From positions 62,001-126,000 of the forward strand of contig NZ_QUNO01000004.1 in assembly GCF_003387475.1 (NCBI RefSeq): a stretch of 64,000 nt of DNA, given 5' to 3'. A program made the position numbers and the translations under genes. This stretch comes from Kutzneria buriramensis (GTDB lineage: Bacteria; Actinomycetota; Actinomycetes; Mycobacteriales; Pseudonocardiaceae). Below the pieces are notes generated by a model. The model was not told the origin of the DNA. It searched no databases and saw nothing but the letters and a program-made list of their open reading frames with translations. Each line of letters opens with the position of its first letter. Within the stretch, counting starts at the first letter, position 1. This document shows positions 8,701 to 17,781 of this stretch, piece by piece.

Positions 8701-8760
8701 ATGGACGTGCACGACTGGTTGCCTACCTGGTGGGTACCGATCTGGAAGGCCGTTTGGTGA
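8701..8760 (+). CDS. Putative Trp-rich 19-residue upstream ORF coupled to ponA
   Basis: ATG at 8701 opens a 19-codon frame with five Trp codons (positions 6, 10, 11, 15 and 19). Its TGA overlaps the GTG start of the PBP in a GTGA junction. There is no strong ribosome site before the ATG. It may be a coupling ORF or leader peptide, or chance in GGT/TGG-rich DNA. Confidence 0.3.
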   Translation: MDVHDWLPTWWVPIWKAVW

Positions 8761-11558
8761 GTGACGAGCGTGGTGACGAGGCCCAGTGGCCGAGCTTCGA
8801 CGAGTCGGAGCAACCCGGCCGCCGGGGCGGCGGTCAGCCGGCGTGGCCGGGTGACCAGCCGACGAGTCGAGGGCCCGGCGGTCGACCGCCGGTGCCGCCC
8901 GGACAGCAGCCGACCATGCGGGGTCCCAACACCCCGCCGCGGGGCTACCCACAGCAGCCGCCCCGCCGCCCGATGGGCCCGGGCGGTCCCGGTGGCCCTG
9001 GTGGTCCGCAGCAGCCCCCGATGGGTCGGGGCGGGCGCCCTGTCGGTCCCGGTCCGAACGGGATGGGCGGCCGGCCGCCCGGCCCCGGCCAGCGCGGCGG
9101 CGGCCCGAACGCGCCGACCCAGCGCACCCCGTTCAACCAGCCCACGGACATGCTGCCGCCGGTGCACGAGGAGTACCAGCGCGAGCCGGAGCTGATGACG
9201 CACCGCGAGCACGACCTGCCGCCGGGTGCCAACGACTTCATCGAGCCCGACGAGTACCTGGACAACGAGTACGACGAGGCGACGCTGCGCAAGAAGCGCA
9301 TCTGGCGCCGGGTCCGCCGCACCGCCTACGTGCTGGCCGCCGTCGGCTTCGTCGGCCCCATCGTCGCGTTCATCATCACGTACTTCCTCGTCACGCCGCC
9401 GGACCCGCAGACGGCGCTGAGCCAGCAGCAGACCATGACCATCTACTACAAAGATGGCAGCGTGATGGCCTCGCTCGGCCCGCAGAGCGGCGGCGACCGC
9501 ACGTATCTGACCATCGACAAGATCCCGAAGATGGTGCAGCACGCGGTCGAGGCGGCCGAGGACGAGACGTTCGAGACCAACAGCGGCTTCGACATCAAGG
9601 GCATCGGCCGCGCCGTGCTGAACCAGCTGCGCGGCAACGGCGGCGGTGGTTCGGGCATCTCGCAGCAGTACGTGAAGAAGGCCACCGGCAACGAGGACCA
9701 CACGTACAGCCGTAAATGGGTCGAGCTGGTGCAGTCGATCAAGATGAACCAGGTCCAGTCCAAGGACCACATCATGGAGTCCTACCTCAACATCGTCTAC
9801 TTCGGCCGCGGCGCGTACGGCATCCAGGCCGCGGCGCAGGCCTACTTCGGCAAGAACGTCGGCGACCTCAACCCGTCCGAGGCCGCGTTTCTCGCCGGCT
9901 GCATCAACGTGCCAAGCCTCAACGAGGACCCGGCGCACACCAACGACCGCTGGACGTACACGATGGGCCGGATGGTCGCCAACGGCTGGATCAGCCAGGC
10001 CGACCGGGCCAAGTACCCGCAGCAGCCGAAGCCGATCCCGAACAACAGCGACGACGGCGGCGCGCTGCCCGGCCCGACGACGTTCGTGGTCCGGCAGATC
10101 ATCGACGAGGCGGGCAAGCAGGACTTCGCCGGCCTCGACCGGCCCGCCCTCCAGCAGGAGGGCGCGAAGATCTACACCACCATCGACAAGGCGGCGATGG
10201 ACAAGGCGGTCACCGCCAACCAGACGGTGATGGCCAAGGACACCCCGCACAATCCGAGCATCGCGTCGGCGCAGGTGTCGATCGACCCGCAGACCGGCGG
10301 CATCGTGGCCTGGTACGGCGGCCCCGATCCGAAGAAGTTCAGCTACGACATGGCAGTCACCCCGAACCAGCCGGGCTCGTCGTTCAAGCCGTTCGTGTTC
10401 ATGGCCGGCATGCAGAACAACCCGCAGATCGGCCTCCAGTCGCTGTACAACGGCAAGGGCCCGCAGCAGTTCGGTCAGGGCCAGGACAAGGTCACCATCA
10501 ACAACTCCGACGGCGAGGAGTGCCCGACGGAGCCGTGTTCGGTCCAGACCGCGATGACGCTGTCGATCAACACGGTGTTCTACAAGATGACCGACGACGT
10601 CGGCCCGACCAACGTGCGCAAGGCGGCGCTGGCCGCGGGCATCGCCCCGACGCAGACCTTCGGCAACCAGACGGTGCCGTCGCTCCAGGCGATCGGCAGC
10701 AACGGGCCGGCCGACGGTATCGGCATCGGCCAGTACGAGGTGCGGCCGCTGGACATGGCCCAGGGCTACGCCACGCTGGCCAACAACGGCATGTACATCC
10801 CGGCGCACTTCATCACGAAGATCGATAACAGCAACGGCGACACCAAGTACGACGCCAAGGCCAACCCGAAGCTGACGCCGACGCCGGCGTTCGACAAGGC
10901 GAACGCGCAGCACAACGCGCAGCTGGCCCGCAACGTCACGGAGTCGATGCTGAAGGTGGCGGGCAGCTCCTGCGCCGACCTGGCCCACACGCAGTGCGCC
11001 AGCCTGTCCGGTAACCGCCCGGTCGCCGCGAAGACCGGCACCGCCGGCTACATCGGCCCGGACGGCATCGACCACAACGAGAACGGCAACGCGTGGATGG
11101 TGGGCTACACGCCGCAGGTCGTGACCGCGGTGTGGGTGGGCAACAACGACCACCTCGGGCCGATCAAGGGCTTCTACCTCAACCGGATCGGTTCCCAGAC
11201 GCAGAACTACAACATCTTCGGTCGTGAGGAGCCCGCGTACATCTGGAAGATGTTCATGGACGCCTACCTCCAGGGCCAGCCGGTCGTGCCGTTCCCGACG
11301 TTCACGGACCTCGGTGGCAAGGGCAACTTCAGTGGGATGACCACGACGACCACGACGACCGCCACCACCGACGCCACGACGACCGACACCACGACGACCA
11401 ACGAAGACCAGCCGACGACGACCACCAAGCACACCAAGACGACCGATCCCTGTATCCCCGGCCTCAACTGCACGACGACCACCACCACGACCACCGACAA
11501 CGGGAACGGTCATGGCGGCGGAGGCGGTCCGGGCGGTGGCGGGGTACCCACGGGCTGA
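8757..11558 (+). CDS. ponA: Class A penicillin-binding protein (transglycosylase/transpeptidase)
   Basis: A 933-residue bifunctional peptidoglycan synthase. Layout: proline/glycine-rich acidic cytoplasmic tail (about 1-175); one membrane helix near 185-210; GT51 glycosyltransferase with catalytic Glu268 in AAEDETF and the RKWVE glutamate; transpeptidase with S541-S-F-K544, S603-I-N605 and K759-T-G; then a threonine-rich and glycine-rich C-terminal tail. All catalytic motifs are intact. The start is GTG at 8757, with GGAAGG seven bases upstream; an in-frame GTG at 8730 is less likely. It corresponds to mycobacterial PonA1 by locus. A second class A PBP follows after 35 bases. Confidence 0.95.
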   Translation: MSDERGDEAQWPSFDESEQPGRRGGGQPAWPGDQPTSRGPGGRPPVPPGQQPTMRGPNTPPRGYPQQPPRRPMGPGGPGGPGGPQQPPMGRGGRPVGPGPNGMGGRPPGPGQRGGGPNAPTQRTPFNQPTDMLPPVHEEYQREPELMTHREHDLPPGANDFIEPDEYLDNEYDEATLRKKRIWRRVRRTAYVLAAVGFVGPIVAFIITYFLVTPPDPQTALSQQQTMTIYYKDGSVMASLGPQSGGDRTYLTIDKIPKMVQHAVEAAEDETFETNSGFDIKGIGRAVLNQLRGNGGGGSGISQQYVKKATGNEDHTYSRKWVELVQSIKMNQVQSKDHIMESYLNIVYFGRGAYGIQAAAQAYFGKNVGDLNPSEAAFLAGCINVPSLNEDPAHTNDRWTYTMGRMVANGWISQADRAKYPQQPKPIPNNSDDGGALPGPTTFVVRQIIDEAGKQDFAGLDRPALQQEGAKIYTTIDKAAMDKAVTANQTVMAKDTPHNPSIASAQVSIDPQTGGIVAWYGGPDPKKFSYDMAVTPNQPGSSFKPFVFMAGMQNNPQIGLQSLYNGKGPQQFGQGQDKVTINNSDGEECPTEPCSVQTAMTLSINTVFYKMTDDVGPTNVRKAALAAGIAPTQTFGNQTVPSLQAIGSNGPADGIGIGQYEVRPLDMAQGYATLANNGMYIPAHFITKIDNSNGDTKYDAKANPKLTPTPAFDKANAQHNAQLARNVTESMLKVAGSSCADLAHTQCASLSGNRPVAAKTGTAGYIGPDGIDHNENGNAWMVGYTPQVVTAVWVGNNDHLGPIKGFYLNRIGSQTQNYNIFGREEPAYIWKMFMDAYLQGQPVVPFPTFTDLGGKGNFSGMTTTTTTTATTDATTTDTTTTNEDQPTTTTKHTKTTDPCIPGLNCTTTTTTTTDNGNGHGGGGGPGGGGVPTG

Positions 11559-11593
11559 GCAACTCCGCCACGGGGGTCGGCGTCTGACCTGAT

Positions 11594-13555
11594 GTGGCGG
11601 AGGAGCAGCTAGAGGACAAGCGGGACAACAGAAAACGGGTTTGGCGGCGGGTCCGGCGCACGTGCTACGTGCTGGTGTCCGCCGCCTTTCTCGTGCCCGT
11701 GATCGGGTTCGTGATCACCTACCTGACGGTCGACGTGCCCGATCCGGACACGCTCGCGGCGCGGGAGACGCAGACGGTCTCGCTGTACTACTCCGACGGC
11801 AGCAAAATGGTGGACATCGCCCCCGGCGGCACCCGGTCGAAGGTCACGTACGCGCAGATCCCCGACCTGGTCAAGCACGCGGTGTTCGCCGCCGAGGACG
11901 CCACCTTCGAGGAGAACGCCGGCTTCGACGTGAAGTCGATCGTGCGGGCGTTGTGGATCCAGCTCTCCGGCGGGCACAGCGGCGGCTCCGGCATCACCCA
12001 GCAGTACGTCAAGGCGGCCACTGGTGACGACGCCCCCACGCTGGGCCGCAAGTGGGAAGAACTGGTGACGGCGTTCAAGATGAACAACGAGAAGTCCAAG
12101 GAGGACATCTTCACGGCGTACGCGAACACCGTCTACATCGGACGCGGCGCGTACGGGATCGCCGCCGGCGCGCAGGCCTACTTCGGCAAGAACCTCAATC
12201 AGCTCAACGCTTCCGAGGCGGCGCAGCTGGCCGGCATGATCCAGGGGCCGAGCAAGAGCGAGGACGGCGCGTACCGGTCGCGGCGCTGGACGAACGTGAT
12301 GACACAGATGGTGGACAAGGGCTGGCTGTCGGCGGGCGACCGGGCCCGCTTCACCGCGCCGCCGGGGCTGATCGCCCTGGACAAGGCGCGGCCGACGACG
12401 CTGACCGGCACCCGGGAGGCGATCGAGGACCAGGTGCTTGACGAGCTCAGTCAGCAGCCGTTCGGCATCAGCGAGGACCAGGCCGAGCGGCAGGGCGTGA
12501 AGATCTACACGACCATCGACCCCAAGGCTCAGGATGCCGCCGAGCAGGCCGTCGCCGGTGTGATGAACGGTCAGCCGCGGGCGCTTCAGCAGGCGCTGGT
12601 GGCCGTGAATCCCAAGACCGGCGGCGTCACCGCCTACTGGGGCAACGCCGGACCCGGCACCACCGACAACGCGCAGACCCTCCAGCAGCCGGGGACCGCG
12701 TTCGAGCCGTTCGACCTCGTCGCCGCGCTGCAACAAGGCATCGGCCCGAGTTCGGTGTTCCCGTCGACCTCGCCGCAGACGTTCGACAACCGGCAGATCG
12801 CCAACGCCACCGACCACTATCCGTGCCAGCCGAAGTGCACCCTCGCGCAGGCGCTCCAGTACTCGATCAGCACCGAGTTCGCGAACCTCGTCTACAACCG
12901 GGTCAGCACCAGGTCGGTCGCCGACGCCGCGCACCAGGCCGGCATTCCCGGCGAGGTCGACGGGACCAAGCTGCTCGTCGGGGAGAACGGCGGCAACCCG
13001 GACATCAACATCGCCACCGGCGGCGGCTCCACCCAGGTGCGGCCGCTCGACATGGCCGCCGCCTACGCCACCCTCGCCGCCGACGGCCAGCGCCGTGCGC
13101 CGCACTTCATCAGCAAGATCACCTTCTCCGGCGGGGCCGCCATCAGCCGTCCGGATGACGCCGCCGCCGCGTTCGGTTCCACCAGCCAGCAGATCGCCGA
13201 CCAGGTCACCGCCACCATGACCGACGGCGCGCAGCAGAACGGGCTCGGGCTGGCCGGGCCGTGGCCGACCGCCGTGAAGACGGGTGCCATGCCGTTCGCC
13301 GGCGCCGACAACGCCAAGGCCTGGACCGTCGGCTACACCCGCTCGGTCGCCGCCGCGGTGTGGGTCGGCTCCGACCGGTACGACGCCATCCACGACAAGG
13401 ACGGCAACCCCGTCGCCGGCAACGGCCTGCCCGGCAAGATCTGGCAGGCCTTCATGAACGGCTACCTCAAGGCGGTGAACGCGCCGGTCGAGCAGTTCCC
13501 GGCTCCTCCGGGATCCGCCGTGCTGACCACGCCCACGTCAGGCCCGACCAGGTGA
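11594..13555 (+). CDS. Class A PBP paralogue with degenerate transpeptidase (probable glycosyltransferase-only)
   Basis: A 653-residue relative of the upstream PBP without the long N- and C-terminal tails: short basic N-terminus, one membrane helix (about 23-45), GT51 domain, then a transpeptidase-fold domain. GT51 looks functional: Glu101 in AAEDATF and the RKWEE glutamate are kept, although the usual ILExYLN motif reads IFTAYAN. The transpeptidase has lost its nucleophile motif: SxxK is T368-A-F-E371 and SxN is S424-I-S426; only K562-T-G remains. It therefore should not acylate penicillin or crosslink by the usual mechanism. GTG at 11594 directly follows an in-frame stop. It probably arose by tandem duplication. 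Confidence 0.88.
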   Translation: MAEEQLEDKRDNRKRVWRRVRRTCYVLVSAAFLVPVIGFVITYLTVDVPDPDTLAARETQTVSLYYSDGSKMVDIAPGGTRSKVTYAQIPDLVKHAVFAAEDATFEENAGFDVKSIVRALWIQLSGGHSGGSGITQQYVKAATGDDAPTLGRKWEELVTAFKMNNEKSKEDIFTAYANTVYIGRGAYGIAAGAQAYFGKNLNQLNASEAAQLAGMIQGPSKSEDGAYRSRRWTNVMTQMVDKGWLSAGDRARFTAPPGLIALDKARPTTLTGTREAIEDQVLDELSQQPFGISEDQAERQGVKIYTTIDPKAQDAAEQAVAGVMNGQPRALQQALVAVNPKTGGVTAYWGNAGPGTTDNAQTLQQPGTAFEPFDLVAALQQGIGPSSVFPSTSPQTFDNRQIANATDHYPCQPKCTLAQALQYSISTEFANLVYNRVSTRSVADAAHQAGIPGEVDGTKLLVGENGGNPDINIATGGGSTQVRPLDMAAAYATLAADGQRRAPHFISKITFSGGAAISRPDDAAAAFGSTSQQIADQVTATMTDGAQQNGLGLAGPWPTAVKTGAMPFAGADNAKAWTVGYTRSVAAAVWVGSDRYDAIHDKDGNPVAGNGLPGKIWQAFMNGYLKAVNAPVEQFPAPPGSAVLTTPTSGPTR

Positions 13556-13642
13556 TGCCGCGGAGGGACACAACCGACAATCGGCCCGATCGAACGCGCC
13601 GCGACCTGCCGCTGACCCAGCGCACACGTCGGTGCCCGTAGC

Positions 13643-15229
13643 ATGCGCCGGGTGTCAGGTGAACCGGAGGGGAACCAGTCCGAGCAGCCGACCGGCACCT
13701 CCCTGCTGGAGGACACCGAGTCGCTGGGCCCGGACGAGCGTGTCGCGCCCACCTGGACGGAGCCGCTGGTCCGGTCGCTGAGCCGGCCGTTCGGCGGGCC
13801 GCTCGGCCGGCACGCGTCGGTGGGCCGGCAGTGGTTCTGGACGTCGGCGCGGGTGATCCTGCTGCTGGCGGTGGTGGTGCTGGCGCTGGGCTGGCTCCAG
13901 AAGTCGCCGTGCATCCAGACGTACAAGGACGACAAGGGCGTCCTCCAGCTGGACTGGAGCGGCAACCGGCAGTACGTGGCGATGTGCTATTCGGACATCG
14001 TGCCGCTGTACACGGCCGAGCGCCTCGACCAGCCGGGCACGTTCCCGTACAAAACGTCGTGGATCGACGGGCAGGGCACGCCGAGCGCGCACATCCGGTA
14101 CATGGAGTACCCGGTGCTGACGGGCGTGTTCCAGTGGTTCAACGCCAAGCTGGCGCAGGGCTACATCTCCATCGCCAGCAGCGGGATCCTGCCGTTCACC
14201 ATGACGGTGGTCGCCTACTTCGACTTCATCGCCTTCTTCCTGGCCCTGGCCTGGCTGGTGGTGGTGTGGTCGGTGATGCGAATAGCCGGCCGGCGGATGT
14301 GGGACGCGGCGCTGGTGGCTGTGTCGCCGCTGGTCATCGTGCAGGCGTTCACCAACTTCGACACGATCGCGGTCGCGTTCGCCACCGCGGGCTTGCTGGC
14401 CTGGGCGAAGAAGAAGCCGGTGCTGGCGGGCATCCTGCTCGGGCTCGGCGGCGCGGCGAAGCTGTATCCGCTGTTCCTGCTGGGACCGCTGCTGCTGCTC
14501 TGCTGGCGCGGCGGGCGGATGAAGGCCGGCTGGACCACCACGGCGTCGGCGCTGATCACGTGGGTCGCGGTGAACGCGCCGATCTACCTCCTGTACCGGC
14601 CCGGCTGGTGGGAGTTCTTCCGCCTGAACACCGAACGCGGCGTCGACCCCGACTCGCTCTACAACGTCGTCCAGTACTTCACGGGCTGGATGGGGTTCGA
14701 CGGCGTCCTCGCGCAGAACCAGGTGCCGACGATCCTGAACACGGTCAGCGCGATCCTGTTCATCCTCTGCTGCATCGGCATCACCTGGGTGACGATGTCC
14801 GCGCCCACGCGGCCCCGGCTGGCACAGATCTGCCTGCTGGTGGTGGCGGCGTTCCTGCTGACCAACAAGGTGTGGAGCCCGCAGTACTCGCTGTGGCTGG
14901 TGCCGCTGGCCGTGCTGGCGATCCCGCGCTGGAAGCCGCTGCTCGCGTGGATGACGATCGACGCCCTGGTCTGGGTGCCGCGCATGTTCTTCTACCTGGG
15001 CACGGACAAGAAGGGTCTGCCCGCCGGGCCGTTCCTCACCTTCGTCTGCCTGCGCGACCTGGCCGTGATCGGCCTGTGCGTGCTGGTGATCCGCGAGATC
15101 TACCGGCCGGAACTGGACCTGGTGCGCCGGACCGGCGACGACGACCCGATGGGCGGCTTCCTGGACGGCGCCCCCGACAAGTTCACGTTCGGCCGGCGTC
15201 AGCGCTTGATGACGGCGTCGGTGAGCTGA
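13643..15229 (+). CDS. GT87 family polyprenyl-phosphate-mannose mannosyltransferase
   Basis: A 528-residue integral membrane glycosyltransferase of the GT-C type (formerly DUF2029). After about 60 cytoplasmic residues there are ten or more membrane helices. The large extracytoplasmic first loop carries MCYSDIVPLYTAERLD, an acidic motif typical of the family. Conserved RYMEYPVLTG, GAAKLYPLFLLGP and NKVWSPQYSLWL follow. Related mycobacterial proteins add mannose from decaprenyl-phosphate-mannose to lipoglycans or proteins; the actinobacterial locus neighbour Rv0051 is the same family. The start could be ATG 13643 or GTG 13652. The 3' end overlaps the convergent membrane protein by 31 bases. Confidence 0.88.
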   Translation: MRRVSGEPEGNQSEQPTGTSLLEDTESLGPDERVAPTWTEPLVRSLSRPFGGPLGRHASVGRQWFWTSARVILLLAVVVLALGWLQKSPCIQTYKDDKGVLQLDWSGNRQYVAMCYSDIVPLYTAERLDQPGTFPYKTSWIDGQGTPSAHIRYMEYPVLTGVFQWFNAKLAQGYISIASSGILPFTMTVVAYFDFIAFFLALAWLVVVWSVMRIAGRRMWDAALVAVSPLVIVQAFTNFDTIAVAFATAGLLAWAKKKPVLAGILLGLGGAAKLYPLFLLGPLLLLCWRGGRMKAGWTTTASALITWVAVNAPIYLLYRPGWWEFFRLNTERGVDPDSLYNVVQYFTGWMGFDGVLAQNQVPTILNTVSAILFILCCIGITWVTMSAPTRPRLAQICLLVVAAFLLTNKVWSPQYSLWLVPLAVLAIPRWKPLLAWMTIDALVWVPRMFFYLGTDKKGLPAGPFLTFVCLRDLAVIGLCVLVIREIYRPELDLVRRTGDDDPMGGFLDGAPDKFTFGRRQRLMTASVS

Positions 15230-15672
15230 CCGGCGCCGACCGGGTCCAGCACCCGGTGCAGCGCAACGAGGAAGTTGTCGGTGCGCAGCCACCACGTGTA
15301 CAGCAGCACCGTCGTGGCCAGGCCCGCGAGCAGCGGCGTCTGGTCGTTCACCACCACGCCGACGCCCAGGCCGACGATGATCGCTGCCTCGCCGGTGATC
15401 AGCCGGGCGAAGAACATCGACCGGGCCAGCTCCACCACCGCCTCGCGGTCCGGCCGCTTGGCCGGGGCCTTGCGCGGGTCCAGCACCTGCTGCACGACCA
15501 TCGCGCCCACCACACCCACCACCGGCGCGATCAGCGCGTACGGCGTGAGCGTCACCGGCGCGCCCGGGAGCAGAACCACCAGGCCGAGTGCGACGAACAG
15601 CAGACACCCCAGGAACACGGGCTGGGCCAGCCGCCGGAACGCGCCGAACGCCGATGACTTCGGTTCGAACAT
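15199..15672 (-). CDS. Small integral membrane protein
   Basis: A 157-residue protein with four predicted membrane helices (around 18-40, 45-68, 93-113 and 117-137), with a basic cytoplasmic loop KAPAKRPDRE between the second and third. No catalytic motif is visible. I start at ATG 15672 (MFEPKSSAF); the longer frame adds 14 residues with no supporting signal. Uncharacterised proteins of this size occur beside the GT87 gene in related actinomycetes, but I cannot name a function. Confidence 0.6.
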   Translation of the reverse strand: MFEPKSSAFGAFRRLAQPVFLGCLLFVALGLVVLLPGAPVTLTPYALIAPVVGVVGAMVVQQVLDPRKAPAKRPDREAVVELARSMFFARLITGEAAIIVGLGVGVVVNDQTPLLAGLATTVLLYTWWLRTDNFLVALHRVLDPVGAGQLTDAVIKR

Positions 15673-15766
15673 GCCGCGATCCTCGCACCCGTCCACTGCG
15701 ATGGACGCAGTCACCCATTCGTGGCTACATTTGGAACGCTAGAGTGGCCACGTGAGTGAGGACGTC

Positions 15767-16021
15767 ATGGACATCGGAATTCGCGAACTGCGGGACGGAC
15801 TGAGCCGGCACCTGGCCGAGGTCCGCAAGGGCCACACGCTGACCGTCACCGACCACGGCCGGCCGATCGCGATGATCGTGCCGGTCCAACAGCCGACCAC
15901 ACTGGAGCAGCTGATCGCCGAGGGACTCGTTCGCCCGGCACGGTCCACCAAGGGCGAGCTCCCGACGCCCGCCAAGGCGACCGGCTCGGTCAGCGAACTG
16001 GTGGCGGAGCAGCGAGGATGA
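15767..16021 (+). CDS. Phd/YefM-type antitoxin (VapB-like)
   Basis: An 84-residue antitoxin. The N-terminal half MDIGIRELRDGLSRHLAEVR followed by TVTDHGRPIAMIVP is the Phd/YefM DNA-binding fold. The C-terminal half is the flexible toxin-neutralising tail. ATG 15767 is preferred because homologues begin at this residue and a GTGAGG site lies just upstream; GTG 15752 would add five residues. Its stop overlaps the toxin start in an ATGA junction, as usual for such operons. Together the pair should repress its own promoter. Confidence 0.88.
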   Translation: MDIGIRELRDGLSRHLAEVRKGHTLTVTDHGRPIAMIVPVQQPTTLEQLIAEGLVRPARSTKGELPTPAKATGSVSELVAEQRG

Positions 16022-16452
16022 TCTGCTATTTCGACACTTCCGCGATCGTCCCGTTGCTTGTCGACGAGCCGGGCCGGGCAGCGGCCACGAGGCTGTGGCA
16101 GAAGGCCGATCGGCGAGTTGCCTCGCAGCTGATCTACGTCGAGGCCGCAGGCGCGTTGGCCAAGGCACGGCGAATGGGTCGGCTCGACGACCAGGAGCAC
16201 GGCGTCGCCCTGGCCGCGCTGGACTCCGTGTACGACAACCTCTACATCACCGGGTTCTCCGAGGCACTGGTCCGCCGAGGTGCCGTACTCACGCACGAGT
16301 TCGGACTGCGGGGTTACGACGCCATGCACTGCGCCACTGCAGAACGCCTGGCCGTGCCGGAGTTCGTCTTCGCCTCGGGCGACAAGAAGCTGCTCTACGC
16401 GTGCGAACAACTCGGTATGACCACCGCCGACACGAACGCGGCGCTCGGCTGA
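16018..16452 (+). CDS. vapC: PIN-domain toxin (VapC-like ribonuclease)
   Basis: A 144-residue PIN endoribonuclease. The four acidic metal ligands are at Asp6 (YFDTSA), Glu42 (YVEAAGA), Asp100 (GYDAMHCATA) and Asp121 (ASGDKKL), so the active site is intact. It is translated from an ATG overlapping the antitoxin stop by four bases. VapC toxins cut tRNA or rRNA at specific sites; the target here is not predictable. The stop codon sits in the loop of a strong hairpin. Confidence 0.92.
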   Translation: MICYFDTSAIVPLLVDEPGRAAATRLWQKADRRVASQLIYVEAAGALAKARRMGRLDDQEHGVALAALDSVYDNLYITGFSEALVRRGAVLTHEFGLRGYDAMHCATAERLAVPEFVFASGDKKLLYACEQLGMTTADTNAALG

Positions 16453-16465
16453 ACGAGCGCCGCGT
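16436..16465. terminator. Bidirectional terminator over the vapC stop codon
   Basis: Twelve-base perfect arms (16436-16447 and 16454-16465) with a six-base loop carrying the vapC TGA. It also lies just beyond the 3' end of the convergent GDSL esterase, so it can serve both genes. Confidence 0.75.
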
Positions 16466-16473
16466 CCGACCAG

Positions 16474-17673
16474 TCAGAGTGAGTTGGGGTCGACGGCGTA
16501 GGCCATGGCCTGGTAGCCGGCGTCGCCCGGGTGCAGGTGGTCGCCGCAGTCGTAGACGGGAAGCATGCGCTCCGGGTCGGACGGGTCGCGGACGACCTGG
16601 TCGAAGTCGACGACGGTGTCGTAGACGCCGCTGGTGCGGATCCACTGGTTGACGGCCTGGCGCACGGTCTCCAGCTGCGGGGTCCAGGTGTCGAAGCCCT
16701 TGAACGGCAGGATGGTGGACGCGATGGTGCGGATGCCGCGGGCGTGGGCCCGCTGGGCGATGTCCTGCAAGGCGCCCTCGATCTTGGTGGGGTCGAGCTG
16801 GTGCGGGCTCTGCTGGATGTCGTTGACGCCGAGCAGCACGATCATGCTGTGCACGTCCGTCCGGGACAGCACGTCCTCGTCGAGCCGCTTGACGGCGGCC
16901 TCGCCGGCGGGACCGCCGTCGAGCAGCAGCCGGTTGCCGCTGATGCCGGCGTCAATCACGCCGTAGCGCTGGCCGATCCGCTCGGACAGGTAGTTGGGCC
17001 AGCGGTGGTTGGCATCGGGTGTGGAGCCGTAGCCGTCGGTGATGGAGTCGCCGAACGCCACGACGGTGCCCTTGGCGTTGGGACTGAGCACGTCGATGCC
17101 GGTCACGTAGTGCCACACGTTGGTGGTCTGGGTGTAGGCGGTGCCCCAGGCGTCGCCGCTGTGATCGCCGTTGGGCGTGAAGAACGAGGTCTGCATGGCC
17201 AGCGGGTGATAGGTGACGGGTCCGGACGGGGTCGGCACGTAGGTCGTGACCAGCAGGTTCGAGTTGGACGGCACCCGCAGCGGCACGGCGTCGCTGACGA
17301 TGTCGGCCCCGGCGGCGACAGTGGTGGACGTCTTGCCGTGAAAGGTCACGTTGACCAGCGACGCGGCGTCGGCGGTGCCGACGCGGGCCTGCACGCCGAC
17401 GGTGACGTGACCGAACGTGACAGGCGCGGCGCCCCACCGGTTGCTGAGCCGGATCCGGGTCTGCGACCCGCCTACGGTGGTGTGCACGACGTTGCGGATC
17501 GAGTAGTTGGTGTACCCGCCGGGGGTGTTGTCGACGCCGCTGGCCGGCGCCGCCTCCCACGTCCCCACCCAGGTACTGCTGGCGCTGCTTAAAGTCCCCG
17601 CGGTCGCCAGTCCCGAGGTGACACCGAACGTGAGCATCGCGACCAGCGCGACTCGTCCGAATCGGGTTCGCAT
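16474..17673 (-). CDS. Secreted SGNH/GDSL hydrolase
   Basis: A 399-residue exported esterase. Residues 1-26 form a signal peptide. A beta-rich N-terminal domain of about 180 residues (WVGTWEAAP, IRNVVHTTVGG, IRLSNRWG) precedes the hydrolase domain, with block I AFGDSITDGYG, block II GISGNRLL, block III LLGVNDI and a terminal catalytic dyad DHLHPGDAGYQ. All four SGNH residues are present. It is typical of actinomycete extracellular esterases or rhamnogalacturonan acetylesterase-like enzymes. A GGGGAG ribosome site lies before ATG 17673. The polymer acted on is unknown. Confidence 0.9.
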   Translation of the reverse strand: MRTRFGRVALVAMLTFGVTSGLATAGTLSSASSTWVGTWEAAPASGVDNTPGGYTNYSIRNVVHTTVGGSQTRIRLSNRWGAAPVTFGHVTVGVQARVGTADAASLVNVTFHGKTSTTVAAGADIVSDAVPLRVPSNSNLLVTTYVPTPSGPVTYHPLAMQTSFFTPNGDHSGDAWGTAYTQTTNVWHYVTGIDVLSPNAKGTVVAFGDSITDGYGSTPDANHRWPNYLSERIGQRYGVIDAGISGNRLLLDGGPAGEAAVKRLDEDVLSRTDVHSMIVLLGVNDIQQSPHQLDPTKIEGALQDIAQRAHARGIRTIASTILPFKGFDTWTPQLETVRQAVNQWIRTSGVYDTVVDFDQVVRDPSDPERMLPVYDCGDHLHPGDAGYQAMAYAVDPNSL

Positions 17674-17781
17674 GGCAGCTCTCCCCTCCGCGGCGGCGGA
17701 TCTCCACCATCACTCGGAGAGGAGGAACCAGCTATCGCCCACTGGGGTGGTGCTGATCACAACGGGGCGTGTTCGCCCCGG

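Noticed and set aside
8598-11513. 971-codon minus-strand frame opposite ponA
   Set aside because: Shadow frame created by GC bias, without motifs or a plausible start.
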